A stretch of 64,000 nucleotides of DNA. Source: Legionella maioricensis (lineage in GTDB: Bacteria > Pseudomonadota > Gammaproteobacteria > Legionellales > Legionellaceae). The stretch is taken from contig NZ_JAJKBJ010000007.1 in assembly GCF_023618015.1 (NCBI RefSeq), forward strand, positions 62,001 through 126,000. The letters run 5' to 3'. The notes under the pieces were generated by a model. That model was given only the letters and a program-made list of their open reading frames with translations, did not search any database and had not been told where the DNA came from. A program made the position numbers and the translations under genes. Shown here in pieces: positions 53,994 to 62,657 of the stretch. How positions within the stretch are numbered: the stretch's first letter is position 1; each line of letters begins with the position of its first letter.

Positions 53994-54020
53994 AAAAAAA
54001 AAGCGACTTTGTCGTCGCTT
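53994..54020 (-). terminator. Hairpin with T run between tRNA-Gly and tRNA-Cys
   Basis: On the minus strand AAGCGAC, a 6-base loop and GTCGCTT are followed by a run of Ts. It has the form of an intrinsic terminator but lies inside the tRNA cluster, so it would limit transcription of the Cys and Leu genes relative to Gly, or act as a processing site. Confidence 0.65.
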
Positions 54021-54025
54021 TAATT

Positions 54026-54101
<76 letters not shown>

Positions 54102-54153
54102 GTCTCTACGGGGTGTGATTCTACCGAAAATAAAGATCCTGTCAATCAAAAAT

Positions 54154-54717
54154 TCAATTTTTTTTCATTAATTCTGGCCAGGCAATCGCCAGATAAATAA
54201 CCATAGACCAAATCGTTAAAATTGCAGACACATAAAGCAATATGAAACCAAGACTTCCCCACCAGGAAACACCAGGGCTAAAAGCAAGCAACAAAAATAA
54301 AGCGATCATTTGCAGAAATGTTTTCACTTTACCGATATAGCCAACTGTAACGCTTGCACGACGTCCAATTTCAGCCATCCATTCTCGTAAGGCTGAAATG
54401 ACAATCTCACGCCCTACAATCACTATGGCGGGAATGGTAATATAATTAATATCTTTTGCGCCGACTAACAGCAATAAACTGGTAGAGACCAGTAATTTAT
54501 CAGCAACTGGATCAAGAAAAGCCCCAAAAGGAGACATCATTTTAAGTTTCCGCGCTAAATAACCATCCAGCCAATCTGTAAAACCGGCTGCAGCAAAAAT
54601 TCCAGCGGCAATGGCGGGCGACCATTTAAAGGGCAAATAAAACACAATGACAAATACCGGAATAAGTACTATGCGCATCAAAGTTAACAGATTTGGCAAA
54701 CTAGTTAATGTACTCAC
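54154..54717 (-). CDS. pgsA: CDP-diacylglycerol-glycerol-3-phosphate 3-phosphatidyltransferase
   Basis: 187 residues, a polytopic inner-membrane protein. DWLDGYLARKLKMM followed by GAFLDPVADK forms the CDP-alcohol phosphotransferase motif (DG, AR, G, D, D). It makes phosphatidylglycerophosphate, the first committed step to phosphatidylglycerol and cardiolipin. It lies upstream of the tRNA genes in the gene order conserved in gammaproteobacteria. Confidence 0.96.
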   Translation of the reverse strand: MSTLTSLPNLLTLMRIVLIPVFVIVFYLPFKWSPAIAAGIFAAAGFTDWLDGYLARKLKMMSPFGAFLDPVADKLLVSTSLLLLVGAKDINYITIPAIVIVGREIVISALREWMAEIGRRASVTVGYIGKVKTFLQMIALFLLLAFSPGVSWWGSLGFILLYVSAILTIWSMVIYLAIAWPELMKKN

Positions 54718-54733
54718 TACTTAATACCTCCAT

Positions 54734-55393
54734 TTACACTTTTGGCAATCCTAAATAGTTCGCCAATAGCTGATAATCATCAAATACGGCCAAAGCGCCA
54801 GCGGCCTTAAGTGCTGCCTCCTGCTGATGGTAAAAATCTACACCTATAGCAGTAACATTAATACTTTTTGCCATTTCCATATCGGAAGCCGAATCCCCGA
54901 TCATCAAAGTCGAAGAAGGATCTCTATCAAACTCCTCCATAATTTCTTCTAACATTTGCGGATTAGGTTTGGGAAGTGTCTGTCCAGCGGAGCGTGTTAT
55001 TTTAAATAAGCCGTCAAGTCCGGCAGCTTGAAGTGCACGAAGGAGCGATTGCTGTCCCTTATTAGTTGCAATAGCTATATCTATTTTCGCATCATGCAAT
55101 TGCTGTATAAACTCCCGCGCACCAGGAATTAAGCACACCTCTGCGGGCCGAGAAATCATGGCTTGATGTACCGCTTGTAACAACTCGTCATGTTGTTTGG
55201 CAGACAACTCAGGAAATGTTTTCCTTAAGGCCTGGACCAAACCTAAATCAACGTATTTTCTTGCTACATAAGGATCTACCTCGCCAAAACCAAGTCTATT
55301 TGCTTCAGAGGAAACGGTATGTAAAATCAACCCTAAGGTGTCAGAAACAGTACCTTCCCAATCAAAAACTACCAATTGATACGGATTACTCAT
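54734..55393 (-). CDS. HAD-superfamily hydrolase (phosphoglycolate phosphatase-like)
   Basis: 219 residues. Motif I is FDWEGTVSDT (Asp11, with Glu13 in place of the usual second Asp), motif II IATNKG, motif III Lys in LPKPNP, motif IV MIGDSASDMEMA. A phosphatase on a small phosphorylated metabolite is expected. The DWEGT version of motif I is unusual and may alter activity. It overlaps rluC by eight bases, so they are translated together. Confidence 0.88.
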   Translation of the reverse strand: MSNPYQLVVFDWEGTVSDTLGLILHTVSSEANRLGFGEVDPYVARKYVDLGLVQALRKTFPELSAKQHDELLQAVHQAMISRPAEVCLIPGAREFIQQLHDAKIDIAIATNKGQQSLLRALQAAGLDGLFKITRSAGQTLPKPNPQMLEEIMEEFDRDPSSTLMIGDSASDMEMAKSINVTAIGVDFYHQQEAALKAAGALAVFDDYQLLANYLGLPKV

Positions 55394-56339
55394 TGCTCAC
55401 TAAGCTCCTTGCGCGCAATTGTTTTAGTGTATTAGCAAATCGGTCATCTACATTAGCCTGAAATAATTGTTTGGTACCATTCAACTCAAATTGAATGGCT
55501 CTTGCATGTAAATAAAGACGATTGGGGTGATTATCTATCCCTTCTACCTCGCCTGCAAGTGAACCATATTTTTCATCACCGACAATAACATGACCTAAAT
55601 GTGCACTATGAACACGGATTTGGTGCGTACGCCCGGTTTTAGGGCATGCTTCAACCCAACATGCCTGCTGATAATTCTCAAGCAGTTTAAAGGCTGTTTC
55701 AGAGGCCTTACCTTCATCTTTAACTGAAACCACGCGCTCACCGGATTTCAATATATTTTTTTCAAGGGCGGCATTAACTGTCACTTTCTTTTTACCTTCC
55801 CAAGGATGAGTTAATAGCGCCCAATAAGTCTTCTGAACTTCACGTGCCTCTAATAAAGCTTGAATCGCCCTTAACGTGCTTCTTTTTTTAGCCAACAAAA
55901 GACAACCTGAGGTCTCTTTATCCAAGCGATGAACCAATTCCAAATAAGATAAGTCTTGCCTGGTTTTTCTTAATGCCTCAATAACCCCAAGACTCAGACC
56001 GCTCCCCCCATGTACGGCAATACCGGCTGGTTTGTTAATAACCAAAAGGCAAGGATCTTCAAAAATAATACATTCTTTAAGGCGTTTTGCCAAAGCATCT
56101 CCAACAAAAACTTCTTTGGCATCGGAAATACGAATGGGAGGAATACGAACCATATCTCCTGCGTGTAGACGAGAACTCGCTTGAGATCTTTTTTTATTAA
56201 TTCGAACTTCGCCACCTCTTATAATTCTATAAATATGGCTTTTGGGAACTCCTTTTAGAATACGAATTAAGTAATTATCTAAACGTTGTCCCTCTTCTTC
56301 ACTACTGATCTCTTTATAGCTTACTTCACTCATTGTCAA
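55386..56339 (-). CDS. rluC: 23S rRNA pseudouridine synthase
   Basis: 317 residues, close to E. coli RluC (319). There is an N-terminal S4 RNA-binding domain (QRLDNYLIRILKGVPKSHIYR, in pieces) and a catalytic domain with HRLDKETSG (Asp near 139), KTGRTHQIRVH and LHA. It modifies U955, U2504 and U2580 in E. coli 23S rRNA. It is divergent from rne, as in E. coli, supporting RluC over RluD. Confidence 0.92.
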   Translation of the reverse strand: MTMSEVSYKEISSEEEGQRLDNYLIRILKGVPKSHIYRIIRGGEVRINKKRSQASSRLHAGDMVRIPPIRISDAKEVFVGDALAKRLKECIIFEDPCLLVINKPAGIAVHGGSGLSLGVIEALRKTRQDLSYLELVHRLDKETSGCLLLAKKRSTLRAIQALLEAREVQKTYWALLTHPWEGKKKVTVNAALEKNILKSGERVVSVKDEGKASETAFKLLENYQQACWVEACPKTGRTHQIRVHSAHLGHVIVGDEKYGSLAGEVEGIDNHPNRLYLHARAIQFELNGTKQLFQANVDDRFANTLKQLRARSLVSNE

Positions 56340-57222
56340 TAAACCTGTTTGCTGAGCGTGAATTTTTTGATATGATTATATATCGCATGGGAATAGTCCC
56401 TAGCGACCGAATTATAACGCATAAACAAAGAAAAAGTTTAATAGTCGATTAATTATCGACAAAGATTTGTTGTTAATTTGTTAAAATACATGATGTCCCC
56501 TTAATTTTCTATCAAATTTAGAATAAAAAATTAACAGGGTAGCATAATTTTAGTTAATTTGATAATAAATCAAACCAAAGTAGCAACTATCCAAGTAAGA
56601 GAAAACAGCTTGAATTTATAGTGCAACTTGAATCAAAAATTGAAAATCAAGATTGTTACCATATTCAAGATGAGTGGGTAGATGCTTAAAGAAAAAACAG
56701 ACGCGCTTCCATTTAAGTTGAAGATATAAGGAAGCGACCCAATACCAGAGCTAAATTGATTATTTTTTCAACAGATACCTACGCATGTGAGACATGCTTT
56801 ATACCGATTACGAATTATTTCAGGGTTTCCGCACGCCTTATCAAAAGGCTTCATTTTTCAACTCACTTAATTCGTAAACAGTACATTTCCCAGTGTGCAC
56901 CTTTGATTATCCAAGGAACATGCGTACGGTCTGTCCACAAGGTCATGGGTCAGCTTAAAGATCGCTTTTCTTCTAGTTCAAAAAGAGTGTTTTTAAAACA
57001 CCAAATTGAACCATTAGAAAGAGGATTGCTGCCATTTCGCAAGAATGAATACCAAGCCGTTGATTTCCGCGCCCCCTAATTCAGCATGAAAAGTAACATG
57101 CGAGTAAGGGAGTTCAGGAGGTAACGGATTGGTGTCAAGTCAAGTGGAAGTGGTATCGGTCCCTGTATTGAGCCTTACACTATCTTAACTTAAATGTCTG
57201 CGCCCTAATTACGGGGTTACAG
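56340..57222 (+). other. Long divergent rluC-rne intergenic region, likely rne leader
   Basis: 883 bases without a supported gene. An open stretch at 56756-57079 is not protein-like. In other gammaproteobacteria the rne 5' leader is long and structured, allowing RNase E to control its own mRNA; the position here fits that role. The AT-rich part at 56450-56600 probably contains the promoters. No known RNA family could be matched by eye. Confidence 0.45.
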
Positions 57223-59229
57223 ATGGAAAAAATGTTGATCAATGCAATGCAAACTGAAGAGGTTCGTGTTGCACTAATTAAAGACAAGCATTTATTTGAT
57301 CTGGATATTGAATGTCCAGGAGAAGTAAAGAAAAAAGGTAATATTTATAAAGCAATAGTCACCAGACGTGAGCCCAGTCTTGATGCCGTTTTCGTTGAAT
57401 ACGGTTCTAAACGCCAAGGCTTTTTACCCCTTAAAGAAATCGCACCTGAATACCTAAGCAAAAATCCGGATGATTTTGGCGATGACAAACCACCTATTAC
57501 AACATTAATTCGTGAAGGTCAGGAGTTGCTGATTCAAGTAGATAAAGAAGAGCGCGGCAATAAAGGCGCAGCGCTAACTACTTTTATTACTCTTGCTGGG
57601 TGTTATTTGGTTCTAATGCCTAATAATCCTCGTTCTGGTGGAATATCCAGACGTATAGAAGGCGAGGAACGTGACGAGTTACGTGAAACCTTGAATGCAT
57701 TAACGTTGCCCGAAGATATGGGGCTTATTATCCGCACCGCTGGCGTAGGAAAAAGTCAGGAAGAATTGCAGGATGATTTGAATATGCTGTGCAATCAATG
57801 GCAGTCAATCAAACAGGCATACAACTCAGAACTTTCCCCCTGCTTGATTCATCAAGAAGGTGACGTAATTATTCGTTCTATTCGTGATAATTTACGCAAA
57901 TCCATTAGTGAAATTATTATCGATGATCAGATTTCTTATATAAAAGCCAAACAATACATTGAGCGAGTAAAGCCTGAGTTTCTACCTAATCTGAAGTTAT
58001 ATAACAGTAGTGTTCCTTTATTCAATTTCTATCAAATAGAAAGTCAGATAGAGACCGCATTCCAACGTCAGGTCATGTTGCCATCTGGTGGTGCTTTGGT
58101 CATAGACAGAACAGAGGCTTTAGTTTCAATCGATATCAACTCGGCAAAAGCAACGGGCGGATCAGATATTGAAGCAACTGCTTTAAACACCAATCTTGAA
58201 GCAGCTGATGAGATTGCACGTCAATTACGCTTACGCGATTTAGGTGGTTTGGTGGTTATCGATTTCATTGACATGAGCTCGAGCAAGAACCAACGTGATG
58301 TTGAAAATCGTCTGAAAGAAGCATTACAAGCAGACAGAGCCAGAATACAAGTAGGTCGCATTTCACGCTTTGGTTTATTGGAAATGTCTCGTCAGAGATT
58401 GAGATTATCTCTTGGTGAAACCGCCCAGGAAATTTGTCCTCGTTGTGAAGGACGTGGCACGGTTCGTAATATTCAGTCACATGGCCTATCGATTACTCGC
58501 CTTATTGAAGAAGAAGCGCTAAAAGAAAAAACCGCTGAAATACAAGTACAACTTCCAGCTGAAATGGCTACTTTCATCATGAATGAAAAGCGTGATTTCA
58601 TTAGAGATATTGAAAAAAGACACAGTGTAAGTGTGGTTATTATTGCCAATCCTTACCTGCAATCACCTCAGTACTCTATCACCCGCTTGAAAGAAGATAA
58701 TGTAGGTAAATCCAAAAAGCCCAGTTATACTTTAATTCAACAACCTGAATTACATGTAACGAGCGGTGATCAACAGGTTGCGACTCATGACGAACCAGCT
58801 GTTAAACCTTTTGCTGGCCAACCCACCCGCAAACACCCGTCCAGTAGTTTTATCAAACGCTTATGGACCAGTTTATTTGGCGGGCATACCGAGTCTAGTA
58901 CTACAACTCAGGATCAGACTAGAAAGACTCAACCTCGTTCACAGAGCCATTCAAAACCAGGATCTCGTGGTCCAGGCGATAGACGACAACAAAGCAATCC
59001 TAATCGTAGACGTCGTCCAGGGGGACCGCAACAACAGCGTTCTAATACAGGTAGCAGTGGCAATACTAATCCTAATGCCAATCCAAATGCTAATCCAAAT
59101 CAGCAACGCAAAAGGCCCAACCCTAATCAACAAAATCAAGGTGGACAACAGGGTAATCGATCTGCGGCAAAAAATGAGGGTAACAAAAAAAGAGAACCTT
59201 CATTAGCTAAAGAGCAGGCTGAGAAATAA
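57223..59229 (+). CDS. rne: Ribonuclease E
   Basis: 668 residues. The start MEKMLINAMQTEEVRVALI matches the E. coli N-terminus. S1 domain about 38-120, catalytic Asp near 304 (SIDINSAKATGG) and 347 (VVIDFIDM), and the zinc-link CPRCEGRGT near 404-407. The catalytic half (about 1-510) is complete. The C-terminal scaffold is short (about 150 residues against 530 in E. coli), basic and Asn/Pro/Gln-rich with NPNANPN repeats, so degradosome contacts must differ. Confidence 0.97.
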   Translation: MEKMLINAMQTEEVRVALIKDKHLFDLDIECPGEVKKKGNIYKAIVTRREPSLDAVFVEYGSKRQGFLPLKEIAPEYLSKNPDDFGDDKPPITTLIREGQELLIQVDKEERGNKGAALTTFITLAGCYLVLMPNNPRSGGISRRIEGEERDELRETLNALTLPEDMGLIIRTAGVGKSQEELQDDLNMLCNQWQSIKQAYNSELSPCLIHQEGDVIIRSIRDNLRKSISEIIIDDQISYIKAKQYIERVKPEFLPNLKLYNSSVPLFNFYQIESQIETAFQRQVMLPSGGALVIDRTEALVSIDINSAKATGGSDIEATALNTNLEAADEIARQLRLRDLGGLVVIDFIDMSSSKNQRDVENRLKEALQADRARIQVGRISRFGLLEMSRQRLRLSLGETAQEICPRCEGRGTVRNIQSHGLSITRLIEEEALKEKTAEIQVQLPAEMATFIMNEKRDFIRDIEKRHSVSVVIIANPYLQSPQYSITRLKEDNVGKSKKPSYTLIQQPELHVTSGDQQVATHDEPAVKPFAGQPTRKHPSSSFIKRLWTSLFGGHTESSTTTQDQTRKTQPRSQSHSKPGSRGPGDRRQQSNPNRRRRPGGPQQQRSNTGSSGNTNPNANPNANPNQQRKRPNPNQQNQGGQQGNRSAAKNEGNKKREPSLAKEQAEK

Positions 59230-59243
59230 GTTACATCAATTTA

Positions 59244-59272
59244 TTTAAGGTTGAGTTGTTCTCAACCTTAAA
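59244..59272 (+). terminator. rne terminator
   Basis: TTTAAGGTTGAG, TTGTT, CTCAACCTTAAA forms a perfect 12-bp stem 15 bases after the rne stop. The flanking A and T runs would let it act in either direction, also for the convergent gene. Confidence 0.75.
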
Positions 59273-59392
59273 TAACGTCTTCGTCATCTCGAACATTTGG
59301 GAAAAATCTCTAGATGTAGTATTTTTTGTTGGGTCAAATGACCCAACCTACTTGTGATTATTTGCTTTAATCTGCTTCTACAGTATTAGATA

Positions 59393-60652
59393 TTAGATGC
59401 GCAGTTCCACTGGCATCTCACTTGCCGAAAGATCCGATCCTGATTTTGATGCATAAATACCTTTGAGAGTCAATAATTGTGCAAAATGCTCCTTAGGCTT
59501 TACTTGTTTGATACCTAGTTTTTTATCCAGCTCCTCCAATCGCACAACCATAGCTTCTTGTCTTTTTAATAGGTCATTATAACGGTCATTTGCCCATTTA
59601 AACTCATCTTTTCCAAGGGAAAGTTCTCTCTCGGCATCATTCAAACGGCCAGCTACTGATTCAAAACCTGTTTCTTTCTCACCAAGAAATTCCTCTAATT
59701 TATTCTGAAAAACTTCTCGTTTCTTTTTATCCTCTATAACTGCTCCAGACAAGGAAGTTATTGTGCGTTCCAACGTGGTGGCTAATTTTTTTGCTCTATC
59801 AACTTCTTTTCCCATTGATACTCTAACAGAGGTTAATTCCACAATTTTTTCAGATAATTGTTCCTGGCTTCGGTTATATGCTTTAGTAACTCGAGATAAC
59901 TCTTCTTGATTTTTCTGTAATAAATCGCCTTGATCTGTGACCGATTTTTTGAGTTTATCCGCTGTTTCCTCAAGATCTTCTTTAGTTGCACGCAACAATT
60001 TTTCTGTTTCAATATAAAGTTCTACTTGGGAACTTAGGGTCTCAATTTGATCACCTAAATCAGATACGCGTTCCGCGAGTTTTAAATTTTCTACTTTAAA
60101 TTTTGCAATTTCCTCTGCTAATTTTTTACCAATACTATCCAAAGCTTTAATTGTCAGTTCGAGCACATCGGCCAAACTTATAATTCCTGATTTTAAACGC
60201 TCAGCAATATTAACATTGCAATGATGATGATCATCAAGAACAATACCCGTGGCGGTATAAGCCACTACAGTGACTCCCCCAATAACGAGAAGCGCACCAA
60301 TCTCGGCAAATATTCCCAAAGCCAAAGTGGGCACTGATATCCCCAAACCAATAGCAATTTTTTGCCATAAAGGAAATTCACCGTAATAGGTGGCTACCCG
60401 ATTAAATATACTTGGATTTTGAGCCATGGTATCAATTATGGTTCCCAGACTTGCCTTAACCTGGGAAATTTGTTGCTTTGCCTCGACAATTTTTTCCAGA
60501 CTGACCTGTTCTGGTCCTGCGTCTTTGGTAGATTTTTCAATGTCTTGTTCTTGTTGAGCAGATTTTTGTTTCTTTGTTACTGTACCTACTAAAGGCTCTG
60601 ATTTTTTGGATTTCGCTAATAAGCTTTGAAGTTCGTATTCTACAGTAGACAT
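59393..60652 (-). CDS. Membrane-hairpin plus coiled-coil protein of the LegC/Ylf type (YlfA/LegC7- or YlfB/LegC2-like)
   Basis: 419 residues. A short N-terminal region is followed by a two-helix membrane hairpin at about 98-142 (IAIGLGISVPTLALGIFAEIG, then LLVIGGVTVVAY) and a DDHHHC cluster just after it. A long coiled coil runs from about 155 to 390 (LAERVSDLGDQIETLSSQVEL). This layout is that of LegC2/YlfB and LegC7/YlfA, SNARE-like Dot/Icm effectors that act on host vesicle membranes (literature knowledge). The C-terminus SASEMPVELRI may carry the signal. AAGGAG lies upstream of the ATG. No PmrA-type box was found. Confidence 0.75.
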   Translation of the reverse strand: MSTVEYELQSLLAKSKKSEPLVGTVTKKQKSAQQEQDIEKSTKDAGPEQVSLEKIVEAKQQISQVKASLGTIIDTMAQNPSIFNRVATYYGEFPLWQKIAIGLGISVPTLALGIFAEIGALLVIGGVTVVAYTATGIVLDDHHHCNVNIAERLKSGIISLADVLELTIKALDSIGKKLAEEIAKFKVENLKLAERVSDLGDQIETLSSQVELYIETEKLLRATKEDLEETADKLKKSVTDQGDLLQKNQEELSRVTKAYNRSQEQLSEKIVELTSVRVSMGKEVDRAKKLATTLERTITSLSGAVIEDKKKREVFQNKLEEFLGEKETGFESVAGRLNDAERELSLGKDEFKWANDRYNDLLKRQEAMVVRLEELDKKLGIKQVKPKEHFAQLLTLKGIYASKSGSDLSASEMPVELRI

Positions 60653-60914
60653 TTTTCGCTCCTTGCTATTAAAAATCTTCCGTTGTCTATTTATTTTTAA
60701 TCATAAAACTTGAATAAAACAAGAACTAATTGCTTTTTAATCAAATTAAAATGCCCTAGTAAGTGAAGAATTTGCGTACAATGTTTTAACTTATTGAAAA
60801 GGTTAACTATTTTATCAACAATTAAAAAATAACCATCTTATTAAGAAAAAATGATCAAACATCAATCATTAAATACACTTAACCTGTTCATAAGATTCAC
60901 AAAGAGATGTTGAT

Positions 60915-61010
60915 TTAGTAATGTTGTATCTTTTCAAAAACAGGGGTCGCAAGAATTTCAATTTCGTCAAGAGTACCATTAGCCTTTTCTCCATAGAGAT
61001 AAATTCCCAT
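60915..61010 (-). pseudogene. Possible 31-codon gene remnant
   Basis: On the minus strand ATG 61010 to TAA 60915 reads MGIYLYGEKANGTLDEIEIL and a further 11 residues. It is protein-like in composition, but too short to place and without a ribosome site. The rest of the 760-base gap (60653-61412) is AT-rich non-coding DNA, with the 57-base dispersed sequence near 61102. Confidence 0.2.
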
Positions 61011-61101
61011 CAAGATAAATCAATAAACAATTGACAAATAATTGCTCAACCAGTATAATTAACTTCATTCCTGCTGAATACAATTAAAACTCAGTCAGGA
61101 A

Positions 61102-61158
61102 TGCGACCTATCTTCTCCCCAAGGATCTAATGGAGAACTGGTACTTCCTAGTTTTAAT
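61102..61158 (+). repeat. Copy 2 of a 57-base dispersed sequence (relic or RNA hairpin)
   Basis: Matches 29565-29621 at about 80%, with the same TTCTCC/GGAGAA pairing around AAGGATC. In frame it reads CDLSSPQGSNGELVLPSFNH then a stop. It lies upstream of the Sel1 gene. Confidence 0.5.
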
Positions 61159-61412
61159 CATTAAACGGGTACGTCGCTGAGGTAAAGACCTAATGAAGTA
61201 AAGGTGGATTCGTTACATCCTTACTCATTGAGCTTTGATTCAGCGAAGTAAGCTTTTTCTTGGCATCACCTAACTCATTAAGTCTTATTATTTCTCATTG
61301 ACATTCTGAATACGTATTAGGACTAAGCCACAAATCAAAAGGCTTTATAACTAATCATCAATATCCTTGATGTCGATTGGATTACATTCATAGATGAATT
61401 TAGGAGTATATT

Positions 61413-62387
61413 ATGCCCAGCGATACTATTGTAACTTTAATTCAAAAAGCCAGAGACGGGGACGCTAATGCTCAATGTGATTTAGCAAAACGATATGTTA
61501 CTGGTGATGGCGTTGAGAAGAATGAGACAGTAGCAGTGGCGCTCTATACTCTCGCCGCGGAACAAGGACTTGCAGAGGCTCAATACCACCTGGGAGTAAT
61601 GCTTGCCTATGGCCGTGGAGTGGACAAAAATGAAAAACAAGCAGTAATACTGTTTCGCCTTGCTGCCGATCAAGGCAATGCAGAGGCTCAGTACCACCTG
61701 GGGATATTTCTTGCCAATGGCTGTGGAGTGGACAAAAATGAAGCAGAGGCGGTGAGTCTGTATCGTCTTGCTGCCGTTCAAGGACATGCAAGTGCTCAAT
61801 ACAACCTGGCATTTATGCTTGCCAATGGTCTTGGCGAAGCCAAAAATGAGAAAGCAGCAGTGGAGCTGTATCGTCTTGCTGCCGCTCAAGGACATGTAGA
61901 GGCTCAATTCAACCTGGGATGGATGCTTGCCAATGGTCTTGGCGTGGATAAAGATGAGGAAGCAGCAGCAGTACAGTTTCACCTTGCCGCCACTCAAGGA
62001 CATAAAAAAGCCCAATTGTTCTTTGAAGTTATGCCGGCCCATTGTCGTGCAATTGCTAAAGGTGAAGTAGAAGAACAAGTGGTTGTAGAGGTAATTGAAG
62101 AGCAACCAACAGAACAGGTTGAAAAAAACATCCCATCCCCCTCTTTGAAAAATATCAGCATGATGGTTTTAGGTGGCTTTATCGCTGCAGCAGGAATTGC
62201 CGCTGTGGCTATAGCATTTACCGTCCTCAATGCAGCAACTTTTGGTATTGCAGGAATAGTAGTAGCCAGCGCTGGTGTTGCTCTAGCCCTCTCAGGAATG
62301 GGATTATTTGCAGCAGGGGCTTATAAAAATAGACAACCAATTTGTGAAAAGTCATTGGATTTTCCAGAGAATATGGTGCCTCAATAA
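61413..62387 (+). CDS. Sel1-like repeat protein with C-terminal membrane hairpin, effector candidate
   Basis: 324 residues. Five to six Sel1 repeats of 36 residues (AQYHLGVMLAYGRGVDKNE and variants) span about 15-210, a solenoid used for protein contacts in LpnE, EnhC and Lid proteins of Legionella. Residues about 245-305 form two membrane helices (MMVLGGFIAAAGIAAVAIAF and GIAGIVVASAGVALALSG). There is no signal peptide, unlike LpnE and EnhC, which favours a translocated or inner-membrane protein. GGAG precedes the ATG. Confidence 0.8.
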   Translation: MPSDTIVTLIQKARDGDANAQCDLAKRYVTGDGVEKNETVAVALYTLAAEQGLAEAQYHLGVMLAYGRGVDKNEKQAVILFRLAADQGNAEAQYHLGIFLANGCGVDKNEAEAVSLYRLAAVQGHASAQYNLAFMLANGLGEAKNEKAAVELYRLAAAQGHVEAQFNLGWMLANGLGVDKDEEAAAVQFHLAATQGHKKAQLFFEVMPAHCRAIAKGEVEEQVVVEVIEEQPTEQVEKNIPSPSLKNISMMVLGGFIAAAGIAAVAIAFTVLNAATFGIAGIVVASAGVALALSGMGLFAAGAYKNRQPICEKSLDFPENMVPQ

Positions 62388-62657
62388 ATTGTAAACGCGG
62401 CTTAGTCTGAAAAATGACTCTAATATTAAAACAATATGCGCCGAGGGGATTTTCAAATCCCCTCAAAAAATGCGCCCTGCCCACATAAAAACTGTACCTT
62501 TAAGTTTTCTATTTCATAAAGATGAAAAAATAATGTCTATCCTACTAAAAATTGATACAATCCCTGAATAAAATCCGTAATAAATAAGGTTTCCTGCGGA
62601 CTAAATAAATAATTAATTCCATTATTTAATCAACTATAAAATAGGACATTTTTCCCT

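Noticed and set aside
56756-57079. 107-codon open frame in the rluC-rne gap
   Set aside because: The composition is not protein-like, there is no ribosome site and it lies in the presumed rne leader.
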